NCBI GenBank assembly: GCA_001650895.1
Contig: LXYH01000023.1
Coordinates: 124,001-188,000 of the forward strand
Direction of reading: 5' to 3'
Source: Rhodobacteraceae bacterium EhC02
GTDB taxonomy: Bacteria; Pseudomonadota; Alphaproteobacteria; Rhodobacterales; Rhodobacteraceae
DNA: 64,000 bases
Part shown: piece by piece, positions 8,995 to 17,800 of the stretch
Position numbering within the stretch: position 1 is the stretch's first letter
Layout of the letters: each line of letters starts with the position of its first letter
Position numbers and translations under genes: made by a program
Notes under the pieces: generated by a model
Told to the model about the DNA's origin: nothing
Database searches by the model: none
What the model saw: only the letters and a program-made list of their open reading frames with translations

Positions 8995-10161
8995 TCAGCG
9001 CGGGTGCGGGTTAAGCGCCTTGTTGTAGGGCTTCCAGTCCGTGATCTCGGGGTAATACATCTCGCGCCAGCGGCGAACGCGCGGATTCATGATGCGGCGC
9101 CAGACCGGCGGCACCATCGCCGCCATGGTCATCAGCGGGTAGCCATGGGGCAGTTGCGGCGCCTCGGCATCGGTATAGTTCTGCAGCAAGGGAAAACGCC
9201 GGTCGGGTTTGTAATGGTGGTCCGAATGGCGTTGCAGGTTGATCAGCAACCAGTTCGACGCCTTTTGCGCGGCGTTCCAGGAATGCTGCGGTTTGACATG
9301 CTCATACTTGCCGTCACCCAGATGCTTGCGGGTCAGGCCATAGTGTTCGATGTAATTGACCAGCTCCAGTTGCCAGATCGCGATCCAGGCCTGCCACAGG
9401 AACAGGGCCAGCCCCGCCCAGCCACCCAGCACGACCGCCAGCAGCAGCATCGCACCCTGCAGCGCCCAGTAGCGGAAAAAGGGGTTCGACAGGTCCGTCC
9501 AGGGCAGATCGCGCCGCGCCAGCATCTCGCGTTCCGCCTTGAAGGCCGAGGTCAGCGATTGCCGCAGCACGCGCGGAAAGAAGCGATGAAAGCCCTCGTT
9601 GTAGCGCGCGGTGACCGGATCGCGCGGCGTGCCGACATAGCGGTGATGCACCAGCAGATGTTCCGACCTGAAATGCGAATAAAGCACCATCGCCAGCAGC
9701 AGATCGCCCAGCGTCCGCTCGGCCTTGTTCTTCTGATGCATCAGTTCGTGGCTGTAGTTGATGCCAACGGTCCCGGTGATCACGCCGACACCGAAGAAAA
9801 GCACGATCTTTTCCAGGCTCGACAGATGGCCCGTATGGGTCACGTACCAGATCAGGCCGAACAGCGTCACGAACTGTGCCGGTGCCCAGATGAGGGTGAT
9901 CGCCCGGTACCACGTCAACCTGCCCTCTTCGATCGCGGGATCCGCGTTGTCCGTGTTCAGGCCCAGCAGCGCATCCAGCAATGTGAAGAAATACCATGTC
10001 ACGATCGGCAGAAGGATGACCGTCCAGCCCCCTTGCGTCGCCCCCAGCCAGGCGATGGGTATCAGCATCATCGACATCCAGAAAGGAAGGGCGCGCGTGA
10101 TGCGGAGGGCCTGATCGTCAGGGATGAACTGGGGCATGCGTGGCTCGGTCAAATGGTTCAC
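8995..10161 (-). CDS. alkB: Alkane 1-monooxygenase (AlkB family)
   Basis: Integral-membrane non-haem di-iron enzyme that hydroxylates terminal carbons of medium-chain alkanes or related compounds, with electrons from rubredoxin. The 388-residue protein carries the His clusters of the family: HELMHQKN, EHLLVHHRYVGT and LQRHSDHHYKPDRR, plus the AlkB hallmark NYIEHYGL. About six hydrophobic segments are visible (e.g. MSMMLIPIAWLG, IVLFFGVGVITG, GAMLLLAVVLGGW). No rubredoxin, rubredoxin reductase or alkane regulator is nearby, so partners must be encoded elsewhere and the true substrate is open. The start is uncertain: GTG at 10161 or ATG at 10137, neither with a strong ribosome site. Only 3 bp separate it from mutY upstream. 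Confidence 0.9.
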   Translation of the reverse strand: MNHLTEPRMPQFIPDDQALRITRALPFWMSMMLIPIAWLGATQGGWTVILLPIVTWYFFTLLDALLGLNTDNADPAIEEGRLTWYRAITLIWAPAQFVTLFGLIWYVTHTGHLSSLEKIVLFFGVGVITGTVGINYSHELMHQKNKAERTLGDLLLAMVLYSHFRSEHLLVHHRYVGTPRDPVTARYNEGFHRFFPRVLRQSLTSAFKAEREMLARRDLPWTDLSNPFFRYWALQGAMLLLAVVLGGWAGLALFLWQAWIAIWQLELVNYIEHYGLTRKHLGDGKYEHVKPQHSWNAAQKASNWLLINLQRHSDHHYKPDRRFPLLQNYTDAEAPQLPHGYPLMTMAAMVPPVWRRIMNPRVRRWREMYYPEITDWKPYNKALNPHPR

Positions 10162-10164
10162 GGG

Positions 10165-11253
10165 TTACATAACAGTGTCGAAGGCGGGTCTTGCAAGGTC
10201 AAAGACCTTACGCATGACCGTGGGCAGATCCGATGGCCGAAAGGCGGCGGTATCAAGGAATTCGCCATGTTCGGGGCGCGCGTCTTGCGGAAGGATCGCG
10301 ATCCGGATCTCCAGCAGCAGGTGAAAATGGGTGAAGGTATGGCGCGCTTCGGCACCAAGAGGGCGCCAATCCGCCTTTACCGGCGGGGCTTCGGTTGGCG
10401 CGCCCTCGATCCAGTCGCTTCCGGGCCAGCCCAGCATGCCGCCCAGAAGCCCGCGATCAGGGCGTCGTTCCAGCAGCCATGCACCGTCATCCCGCCGCGC
10501 CACATAAGCGATGCCGCGCCGGACGGGCTGCGCCTTTTTCGGGGTCTTGCGGGGCAGGTCAGCGGCCGTGCCTGCGGCCCGCGCGCGGCAGGGATCGCGC
10601 CAGGGACAGATGCCGCAGGCGGGGTTTCGCGGGGTGCAGATGGTGGCGCCCAGGTCCATGACAGCCTGCGCATAGTCGCCGGGCCGTTTGGCTGGCGTCA
10701 GCGCGGCGGCTGCGGCGGTCAGTTCGGGCTTGGCACCGGGTAGCGGCGTGTGGATGTCATGCAGCCGGGCCATGACGCGTTCGACATTGCCGTCGACCAC
10801 GGTTTCCGGCCGGGCGAATGCGATCGCCGCGATGGCCGAAGCGGTATAGGGCCCGATGCCGGGCAGCGTCAGCAGGGCATCGCGGGTGTCGGGAAAGACG
10901 GCGCCGTGATCCGCCACCACGGCCCGTGCGCATTTCAGCAGGTTCCGGGCCCGCGCATAATATCCAAGACCCGCCCATTCGCCCATGACCTCGGCATCCT
11001 CGGCGGCGGCCAGATCAGCCACAGTGGGCCAGCGGGTGGTGAAGCGGTGGAAGTAGTCCTTGACCGCCGCCACCGTCGTCTGCTGCAGCATCACCTCGGA
11101 CAGCCAGATCCGGTAGGGATCAGGCCTGACACCCGCGCGGCTGTCCTCGGGCGGGACGCGCCAGGGCAATGCGCGGGCATGGCGGTCGTACCAGTCCAGC
11201 AAGCTGGCAGGCAGGGCCTCTGCCCGATCTTTCGGCTGTGACGCGTCACGCAA
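10165..11253 (-). CDS. mutY: A/G-specific adenine DNA glycosylase
   Basis: Base-excision repair enzyme that removes adenine mispaired with 8-oxoguanine. The 362-residue protein has the helix-hairpin-helix GlyPGIGPYTA region (LLTLPGIGPYTASAIAA), the catalytic Glu in SEVMLQQTT, the catalytic Asp in VVDGNVERVMARL and the [4Fe-4S] ligands in C-x6-C-x2-C-x5-C spacing (CTPRNPACGICPWRDPC). The C-terminal ~120 residues form the Nudix-like 8-oxoG recognition domain with the FTHFHLLLE segment. It is divergent from the DUF721 gene, an arrangement common in Rhodobacteraceae as I recall. Confidence 0.95.
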   Translation of the reverse strand: MRDASQPKDRAEALPASLLDWYDRHARALPWRVPPEDSRAGVRPDPYRIWLSEVMLQQTTVAAVKDYFHRFTTRWPTVADLAAAEDAEVMGEWAGLGYYARARNLLKCARAVVADHGAVFPDTRDALLTLPGIGPYTASAIAAIAFARPETVVDGNVERVMARLHDIHTPLPGAKPELTAAAAALTPAKRPGDYAQAVMDLGATICTPRNPACGICPWRDPCRARAAGTAADLPRKTPKKAQPVRRGIAYVARRDDGAWLLERRPDRGLLGGMLGWPGSDWIEGAPTEAPPVKADWRPLGAEARHTFTHFHLLLEIRIAILPQDARPEHGEFLDTAAFRPSDLPTVMRKVFDLARPAFDTVM

Positions 11254-11335
11254 TGTTTATACCTCTTGATCCGCTTATTGGCTGGCATCGGTCCATATGC
11301 CCACTAGAATAGGGCCAGATCGAAGGATGCAAGAC

Positions 11336-11845
11336 ATGGCCGCACGGCGACCGACTGCACAGCAATTCACACGCGCGGCAACCCTGCTTCAGGGGCAGAT
11401 CCGCCGTGCCGGTGAATCGCGCGGTTTTGCCGTCACCCGCCTGCTGACCCACTGGCCCGACATCGTGGGCGAGGATATCGCCCGGATCGCCCGGCCTGTC
11501 GATGTGTCCTACGGACGGCAGGGAATGGGCGCCACGCTGTCCGTGCTGACCACGGGTGCGCAGGCCCCGATGCTGGAAATGCAGAAGGAGCGGCTGCGGG
11601 AAAAGGTGAACGCGGTTTATGGCTACAACGCCATTGCGCGGATCCGGATCACGCAGACCGCCCCCACCGGATTTGCCGAGGGGCAGGCGGACTTCAGCCA
11701 CGCCCCCAAACCCTTTACCCCCCCGCCGCAGGATCCCGTGGTGGCAAGAACGGCGGCTGCCGTTGCCGAAGGGGTGGGCGACGAAAAACTGCGCGCAGCG
11801 ATTGAATCCCTCGCGCGGAACGTTCTATCCAAGACGAAACACTGA
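11336..11845 (+). CDS. DUF721 (DciA-like) domain protein
   Basis: A 169-residue protein whose N-terminal ~100 residues match the DUF721 pattern: FAVTRLLTHWPDIVGEDIARIARPVDV, followed by a beta-strand repeat ending in INAVYGYN-like sequence (KVNAVYGYNAIARIRI). DUF721 proteins include DciA, the helicase-loading factor of bacteria lacking DnaC; that function is inferred from the family. The C-terminal ~65 residues are Pro/Ala-rich and look disordered. ATG 11336 was chosen because AAGGA lies 9 bases upstream. It is followed 48 bp later by the DsbA-like gene in the same direction. Confidence 0.8.
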   Translation: MAARRPTAQQFTRAATLLQGQIRRAGESRGFAVTRLLTHWPDIVGEDIARIARPVDVSYGRQGMGATLSVLTTGAQAPMLEMQKERLREKVNAVYGYNAIARIRITQTAPTGFAEGQADFSHAPKPFTPPPQDPVVARTAAAVAEGVGDEKLRAAIESLARNVLSKTKH

Positions 11846-11893
11846 GGTTGCCGGCATCATGACCCTGCAATCCTCGAAGGAAAGGTGACAGAA

Positions 11894-12556
11894 ATGAATC
11901 GTAGAACCGCTCTGATCGGCATTTCCGCATTGGCCATGGCCGCTGGCGGCTGGTCACTGACCCGCACGACCACCGGAGGCATGCCGGACCTTGGCGTCGC
12001 CAATGCGCAATCCGCCGATATCGACACCTCCGGCGTTGTCGAGATGGTGATGGGCGCGGAAGATGCACCGATCACACTGGTCGAATACGCCTCGTTCACC
12101 TGCCCGCATTGCGCCAGTTTCCACAATGGCCCGCTGAAGCAGCTCAAGGCCGAATACGTGGATACCGGAAAGGTACGCTTCATCTATCGCGACGTCTATT
12201 TTGACCGTTTCGGGCTGTGGGCTGCGATGGTGGCGCGTTGCGATGCCTCCAAGTTCTTCGGAATTGCCGACCTGCTTTACGGACAGCAGTCCGAATGGAT
12301 CGCAGGCGGTGGCGATCCGGCGCTGATCGCGGAAAACCTGCGCCGGATCGGCCGTGTGGCAGGTCTCGAGAATGACCAGCTTGAGGCGTGTCTTGCCGAC
12401 AACGCGAATGCACAGGCGCTTGTGGCGTGGTATCAGGCCAATGCGCAGGCGGATGACGTGAATTCCACGCCGACCCTGATCATCGATGGCGAAAAGCATT
12501 CGAACATGGCCTATGCCGACCTCAAGGCAATCCTGGACGAGAAACTGGGCGAATGA
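11894..12556 (+). CDS. DsbA family thiol-disulphide oxidoreductase
   Basis: Periplasmic thioredoxin-fold oxidoreductase that forms or isomerises disulphide bonds. The active site CPHC is present in EYASFTCPHCASFHNGPL, and the conserved cis-Pro loop appears as NSTPTLIIDG. An N-terminal twin-arginine-like or Sec signal (MNRRTALIGISALAMAAGGW) indicates export; the Arg-Arg pair resembles a Tat signal, but the motif is incomplete. Length (~220 residues) fits the DsbA/BdbD-like group without a membrane partner. The ATG at 11894 is preferred to GTG 11885. Its stop overlaps the next start by 4 bp (ATGA). Confidence 0.85.
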   Translation: MNRRTALIGISALAMAAGGWSLTRTTTGGMPDLGVANAQSADIDTSGVVEMVMGAEDAPITLVEYASFTCPHCASFHNGPLKQLKAEYVDTGKVRFIYRDVYFDRFGLWAAMVARCDASKFFGIADLLYGQQSEWIAGGGDPALIAENLRRIGRVAGLENDQLEACLADNANAQALVAWYQANAQADDVNSTPTLIIDGEKHSNMAYADLKAILDEKLGE

Positions 12557-13674
12557 CCGAAGCACCGCTTGCCGGCCTGAAGGTCGTTGAACTGGCGCGC
12601 ATCCTGGCCGGCCCCTGGGCCGGACAGACGCTGGCCGATCTGGGCGCCGAGGTCATCAAGGTCGAGGCGCCCGAGGGTGACGATACCCGGCAGTGGGGGC
12701 CCCCTTTCATCGAGCGCGAGGGGGACAAGTCCGCCTCTTATTTCCATTCCTGCAACCGTGGCAAATCCAGCGTCACGGTGGATTTCCGCACGCCCGAGGG
12801 GCAGGAGAAGGTGCGCGAACTGGTGCGCGACGCCGACATCCTGATCGAGAACTTCAAGCTTGGCGGCCTTGTCAAATACGGGCTGGATTATGACAGCCTG
12901 TCCAAGATCAATCCGGGGCTGATCTATTGCTCGATCACCGGGTTCGGTCAGACCGGGCCCTATGCGCATCGCGCGGGCTATGACTATATCATCCAGGGCA
13001 TGTCCGGGCTGATGTCGATCACGGGCGAACCTGACGGACAGCCGCAGCGCGTGGGCGTGGCGGTCACGGATATTTTCACGGGCGTCTATTCCGTGGCGGG
13101 CATCCTTGCCGCGCTCTACCAGCGCAGCCGCACAGGGCGTGGGCAGCAGATCGACATGGCGCTGATGGATGTGGCCGTGTCGGTCACGGCCAATCAGGCG
13201 ATGAACTATCTGACCACGGGCACGCCGCCGGGGCGCACGGGGAATTATCACCCCAACCTGACCCCCTACCAGGTGTTCGATTGCGCCGACGGGCATATCA
13301 TCATCGCCACCGGCAATGACGGGCAATACCAGCGCCTGTGTCAGTTGCTGGGGCTGGACTGGATGACGACCGATCCGAAGTTTCTGAAGAATGCCGACCG
13401 GGTCGCGAACCGGCCCGAGATGATCGGGCTGTTGAGCGCCGAGACCGCAAAGCGCAGCAAGGCCGACCTGCTGGCTGGATGCGAGGCAAGCGGCATTCCG
13501 GCGGGACCGATCAATGACATGGCCGAGGTCTTTGCCGATCCGCAGGTGATCGCACGAGGCATGAAGATCGCACCGGGCGGCATTCCGGGCGTGCGGGGGC
13601 CGATCCGGTTCTCGGATGCCGAGCTGGCGCTGGACCGGCCCGCGCCGAAACTGGGCCAGGACAACCCAAGCTAG
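12553..13674 (+). CDS. CaiB/BaiF family CoA-transferase (class III)
   Basis: Transfers CoA between acyl groups through an aspartyl-CoA thioester intermediate. The 373-residue protein has the family opening LAGLKVVELARILAGPWAGQTLADLGAEV (split here only by reading), the conserved SSVTVDFRTPEGQ region and the catalytic-Asp region VGVAVTDIFTGVYSVAGILAAL. The substrate pair cannot be read; formyl, carnitine, mesaconyl and succinyl types all share this scaffold. The start overlaps the DsbA-like gene by 4 bp, so translation may be coupled although no functional link is evident. Confidence 0.9.
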   Translation: MTEAPLAGLKVVELARILAGPWAGQTLADLGAEVIKVEAPEGDDTRQWGPPFIEREGDKSASYFHSCNRGKSSVTVDFRTPEGQEKVRELVRDADILIENFKLGGLVKYGLDYDSLSKINPGLIYCSITGFGQTGPYAHRAGYDYIIQGMSGLMSITGEPDGQPQRVGVAVTDIFTGVYSVAGILAALYQRSRTGRGQQIDMALMDVAVSVTANQAMNYLTTGTPPGRTGNYHPNLTPYQVFDCADGHIIIATGNDGQYQRLCQLLGLDWMTTDPKFLKNADRVANRPEMIGLLSAETAKRSKADLLAGCEASGIPAGPINDMAEVFADPQVIARGMKIAPGGIPGVRGPIRFSDAELALDRPAPKLGQDNPS

Positions 13675-13711
13675 GACGAAGGCAGTCTGTCCCATCGCGG
13701 GCCATATTTTT

Positions 13712-13746
13712 AATCCTTTTTAATCAGAGGCTTAAAAATAAGGATT
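13712..13746 (+). terminator. AT-rich hairpin after the CoA-transferase
   Basis: AATCCTT ... AAGGATT enclose an inner TTTAA/TTAAA pair, giving a plausible stem-loop in a stretch much more AT-rich than its neighbours. There is no clean T-tract immediately after the stem, so it could instead be a promoter or operator region for the next gene. Confidence 0.35.
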
Positions 13747-13763
13747 CACCACTTTTTAACGCT

Positions 13764-14549
13764 TTGTGGCGAGGACAGGCTTCTGCCCAAGGAGCGACGA
13801 CAGCGGCGCAAGCGGCAATCCTGCGTCGACCACAGAAATGCGGGGCCAGCACTGCATCAGTGCGCAGCCAGGCAGCCTGTCCAAGCGAACAGGAGTTCGA
13901 AGCGGCTTTCGGCAGATGCTATCACATTGTCGGGTTTGCCCGGACCAAAGCCGAAGCAGAAGAGATTGTGCGCCAAACGCATGATCAGCAGTCAGGCTCT
14001 GGTGCTTATCGTATGGTCGATGGTCGATACGGGGTGTCATACCGCATGTCCGGGCCCAGACTGGTCATGGACAGACACCTGTTTTCAAATGCAGTTTATG
14101 GCCCCCGCACCATTCATTGGCATATCGACCGCAGGAAGAACGCCCGCCCCAGCAGCAGCGGTCGGATTACCCGGTCTGACGAGGCCTGTGTCCCGGTCAA
14201 TCAGGTTGCGGGCAGAACAGACTGGAACTTTGATCACATCACCCAGGCCCGGGTGCGTGAAAACAGAGCCGCGCGAGAGCAGGCCCGCCGCGAGGCTGCC
14301 GCACGTCCGCGCGTACCGGTCACTTTCAACCCAAATGCGTCCTGTTTTTCGTCGGATACCTGTTTTCGCGTACTCGAAACAAACGGGAGTTCCGTTCAGG
14401 TCATGTGCACGAAAGGTCCGAATGTTGGTGTCCAGAAATGCATCGCGACCCGCGACGGCAAATGGGCTGCTGGTTGTGGTTTGGCGGACACCTTCGCTTA
14501 TCACTGGAGCAGCATGAGGTCGGCAGGCAACACCGCCTGCGGAGGGTGA
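13764..14549 (+). CDS. Cysteine-rich hypothetical protein, probably 5'-altered
   Basis: A 261-residue frame opening at a TTG. From about residue 40 it has a compact domain (EFEAAFGRCYHIVGFARTKAEAEEI) that faintly resembles a SPOR-type fold, then a basic Ala/Arg helix (REQARREAAARPR) and a C-terminal region rich in cysteines (CFSSDTCF, VMCTKG, QKCIA, GCGLAD). Cysteine spacing like this normally marks an exported protein, yet no signal peptide exists in frame and a stop lies just upstream. The true start may have been lost by deletion or frameshift. It directly precedes the adhesin/toxin locus. Function unknown. Confidence 0.5.
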   Translation: MWRGQASAQGATTAAQAAILRRPQKCGASTASVRSQAACPSEQEFEAAFGRCYHIVGFARTKAEAEEIVRQTHDQQSGSGAYRMVDGRYGVSYRMSGPRLVMDRHLFSNAVYGPRTIHWHIDRRKNARPSSSGRITRSDEACVPVNQVAGRTDWNFDHITQARVRENRAAREQARREAAARPRVPVTFNPNASCFSSDTCFRVLETNGSSVQVMCTKGPNVGVQKCIATRDGKWAAGCGLADTFAYHWSSMRSAGNTACGG

Positions 14550-14595
14550 TGCCTCTTCCCTGAGAGGGCCTTGAAATAGGCCCGAGGTTCGTCCC

Positions 14596-14627
14596 GACGG
14601 CGAGGGCAGTCAGCTGTCCCCGCCGTC
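14596..14627 (+). terminator. Imperfect hairpin between the hypothetical gene and the adhesin
   Basis: GACGGCG pairs with CGCCGTC, extended by a partly mismatched GGGCAG/CTGTCC segment. There is no strong T-tract, so terminator function is only likely. Confidence 0.35.
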
Positions 14628-14672
14628 TGCGCCCATGATTAGCGCCGGATTTCGAGTATTTTGGGAACGATG

Positions 14673-14706
14673 AAAGGCGCGTACTTTCTGCAAAGGCGCG
14701 GACTTT
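14673..14706 (+). promoter_or_regulatory. Direct repeat AAAGGCGCG-N-ACTTT x2 upstream of the giant exoprotein gene
   Basis: Two copies of AAAGGCGCG(T/G)ACTTT start at 14673 and 14692, 19 bp apart, that is just under two helical turns. This spacing suits a dimeric or tandem-binding regulator. The rest of the 14550-14859 gap holds no gene. A weak promoter match, TTGAGT-N17-TAGCCA, lies at 14798-14826, about 35 bp before the start codon, placing the repeats in an activator position. Confidence 0.4.
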
Positions 14707-14859
14707 TTGCGAGGTTCGGTCATTGTCGTGAACAAGCAACCCCGATCGCCGCAGATGATTGCCAAGCCATTCGCAGATCACGCCCGAACAATTTTTCTTG
14801 AGTATTTTACAAACGCTCATTAGCCAAGATCTGTAGTCAGTGTTGTTAAGTGGTTGGCC

Positions 14860-17800
14860 ATGGTGCGTTTTTCCGGTTCCCGTAGTGGGTCGTCCTTTGG
14901 GCGGTATTTTTTCCGCAAGTCAAAACAAGCATTTACGCTCGTTGTCTGTCTTGCAGTCACCTTCCAGCCGATTCTGGCGCAGGTGGCTTATGCCCAGGAA
15001 ATCATCATCGATCCCAACGGGAACGTGGGATTCGCACCAACCCTGCAACGCAGCACGCGGCCCCAAGTCGTGGATATCGCCCGGCCCAACGAAGGCGGTG
15101 TGTCCCACAACAGGTACGAACGCTTCGACGTGACCTCGCGCGGGGTCGTGCTGAACAACTCGCAGGGCCCTGCCAGCACCAGCGTCGCCGGAAACATCGC
15201 CGGGAACCCCAACCTTGCGACCGGCACGGCCACGACCATCGTGAACGAGGTTACCTCGACCCGGACAACGGCCCTCAACGGGTCGGTCGAGGTTGCCGGG
15301 GACAGGGCCGGGGTCATCATCGCGAACCCCAATGGCATCAACTGCAACGGCTGCAATTTCATCAATGCGGGGTCGGCCACGCTGACAACGGGTGTGCCTG
15401 TCATCTCGGGCGGGAATATCCGTCTGGATGTAACCCGAGGCACCGTCACGATCGGCCGCAATGGCCTGCGGGGCGCGACCGCGCCGGGCGGCGGTCTGCC
15501 CGAGGTCAACCTGATCGGCCGCACCGTGGTCATCGATGGCCAAGTGAGTGCGATCGACGGGATCACCGTGCTGGGCGGCGCGCAGCAATATGACCTGACC
15601 AACAAGCGGCGCATCGCGAACCTGGCCGGGTCAGGCACCGCGCCAGATCTTGTCATCGACGGAACCGAATTCGGCGCAATGACCGCCGGGCGCATCCAGA
15701 TCATCGGGAACGAGGCGGGCCTTGGCGTGCGGACGCTGGGCGCGGTGCAATCAACCGTCGGCGATGTGCAGATCACCGCAGAAGGCAACACGACCGTGCG
15801 CACGGTTGCCGCGCAGGGGCGCGCCATCGTGCAGTCGAACGCAGGCGACCTGACGCTTGAGCGCGACATCGTGTCAGCGACACGGGATGTTGCGGCTTCG
15901 GCCCGCAACAACCTGACCGTGGGCACCGACTCGGGGCTTTTTGGTCAGACTGGCGTTAACCTTAATGCGCGCAACAGGGACTTGCAGTTCGACGGCGTTC
16001 TGCAATCCGGCGCGAATGCGACGCTCTACGGGCGCAACAGCCTGAGTTTTGGTGGTTATGGCACGGCGGCGGGCGATTTCTCGGTCGGTGGTCGGGGCAC
16101 GATCACGCTGCAGGATTCGACGGTTGTTGCCAATCGCATGGTCGTGGTGCCGGGCAGCGGCGCTTTCGCGCTGCGCAACGCGGCGGTCTTCAGTGGCCAG
16201 AACTTCAACATCAGCACCCATCATTTCAGCCTGGGCGAGAATGTCTATGTCGAGGGGCGCAATGTCGGCGAAGACAGCACCCTTGCGGTGACGGCTTCGG
16301 GCAACTTCACCAACAGCGCCGACCTCGAGGCGGGACAGCTGTCCAACATCAGCTTTGCGGGTCACCTGTTCAACGAGGCGGGCGGGATCATTCGCGATAC
16401 GCGGCTGAACCTGACCTTCGGGCGGGATCTGCACAATTCGGGTGTGATCTTTGGCACGGAAAGCCTGGCGCTGAACGTGGCGTCGCTGTTCAACAACGCG
16501 ACCGGCACGATCCTGTCCGACAGTGTCGGCATCACGACGTCAGCCGTGTTGCACAATGCGGGCGCCATCCTTTCCGAAGGGGCGGCCACACTGGTGGCAG
16601 GGACGCAGTTCCGCAATGAGGGGCTGCTTCAGGCGATCCGCGCCACGATCACCGCGCCGAGCATTCTCAACACTGGCGCTGCGGCGCTGCGTCTGCGCGA
16701 CAGCGGCATCCTGACTGTCACGGGCACCCTGACGAATGCCGGCGTGATGACATCGGCTGGCAGTCTGCAGATCAACGCGGGGCAGTTCACGAACAACGGC
16801 AACCTTGCTGTCGAGACAAGCCTCGTTGCGCTGACCAGCGACCTGACCAATGCGGGCGTGATCACGGCGGGCGGATCCATGTCGCTGCGGGCGACAAATC
16901 TGCTGACAAGCAGCGGCACGATCGCCAGCTATGGCAATGCCGTGCTGCATTCGGACCTGCGTGTCGAGAACCGCGGTCTGCTGCTGGCCGACAACAGCCT
17001 GCTGGTGACCTCGCCGCGCTTCGACAATATCGGCGGGGATGCCGTGTTGCGTGCCGTGACCGGCGATATCCGCAGCGCGACCATCGTGAACTCGGGCGAG
17101 GTGTACCTGGTCAACTCGTTCCGGCGGCGCGACAATATCGAGTTGTTCGACAACTCGGGCGTTTTCGCCACGCAAGGTTTCATCGAGATCGCGAATACGG
17201 GCAGCAGCACCGCACGCGGGCAATTCCATGCGGGCAGTGTCCTGATGGCGGGCCTGCGTCCCGAGGACGAGACCCAGACGCTGGCCACCACCGGCAATGT
17301 CGTGCTGCGGTTCCAGAACCTGACCCTGCAGGGAAGCGTGATTGCAGGGGGTGCGGTCACGATTTCGGGGCCAAGCGCGCTGGTCATCAATGGCACCATC
17401 CGGGCAGGAACGACCGTCAACCTGACAGGCGGCACCAGTATCGCCGTCGGATCGGCCGGCGTGATCCAGGCCGCGGGAGCGGGCTTTGTCACGGCGGCGG
17501 GCAGCTTTACCAATGACGGGCTCGTGTCGCTTGGCGGCTACATGCGCGTCGGCGGCGGGATGCAGAGCTTCACCAACCGCAATGCCATAGCGATCGCGGC
17601 GACGGATCGTTTCACGCTGCCGGTCAGTTTCACCAATACCGGCGTGCTTCAGGCCAGCGGCGGAATCTCGATCGCGTCGGGCACGATCAGCAACACCGGT
17701 CTTCTGCAATCCGTGACGGCCCTGTCACTGGCCGCGCAGCGCAGCAGCGTGGATCCTGCGACCGGCCAGACGGTGATCATCCGTGGCGGTCTGTCCAACA

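Noticed and set aside
9004-10743. Plus-strand frame of 579 codons opposite alkB and mutY
   Set aside because: Spans two well-recognised genes on the other strand and has no family motifs.
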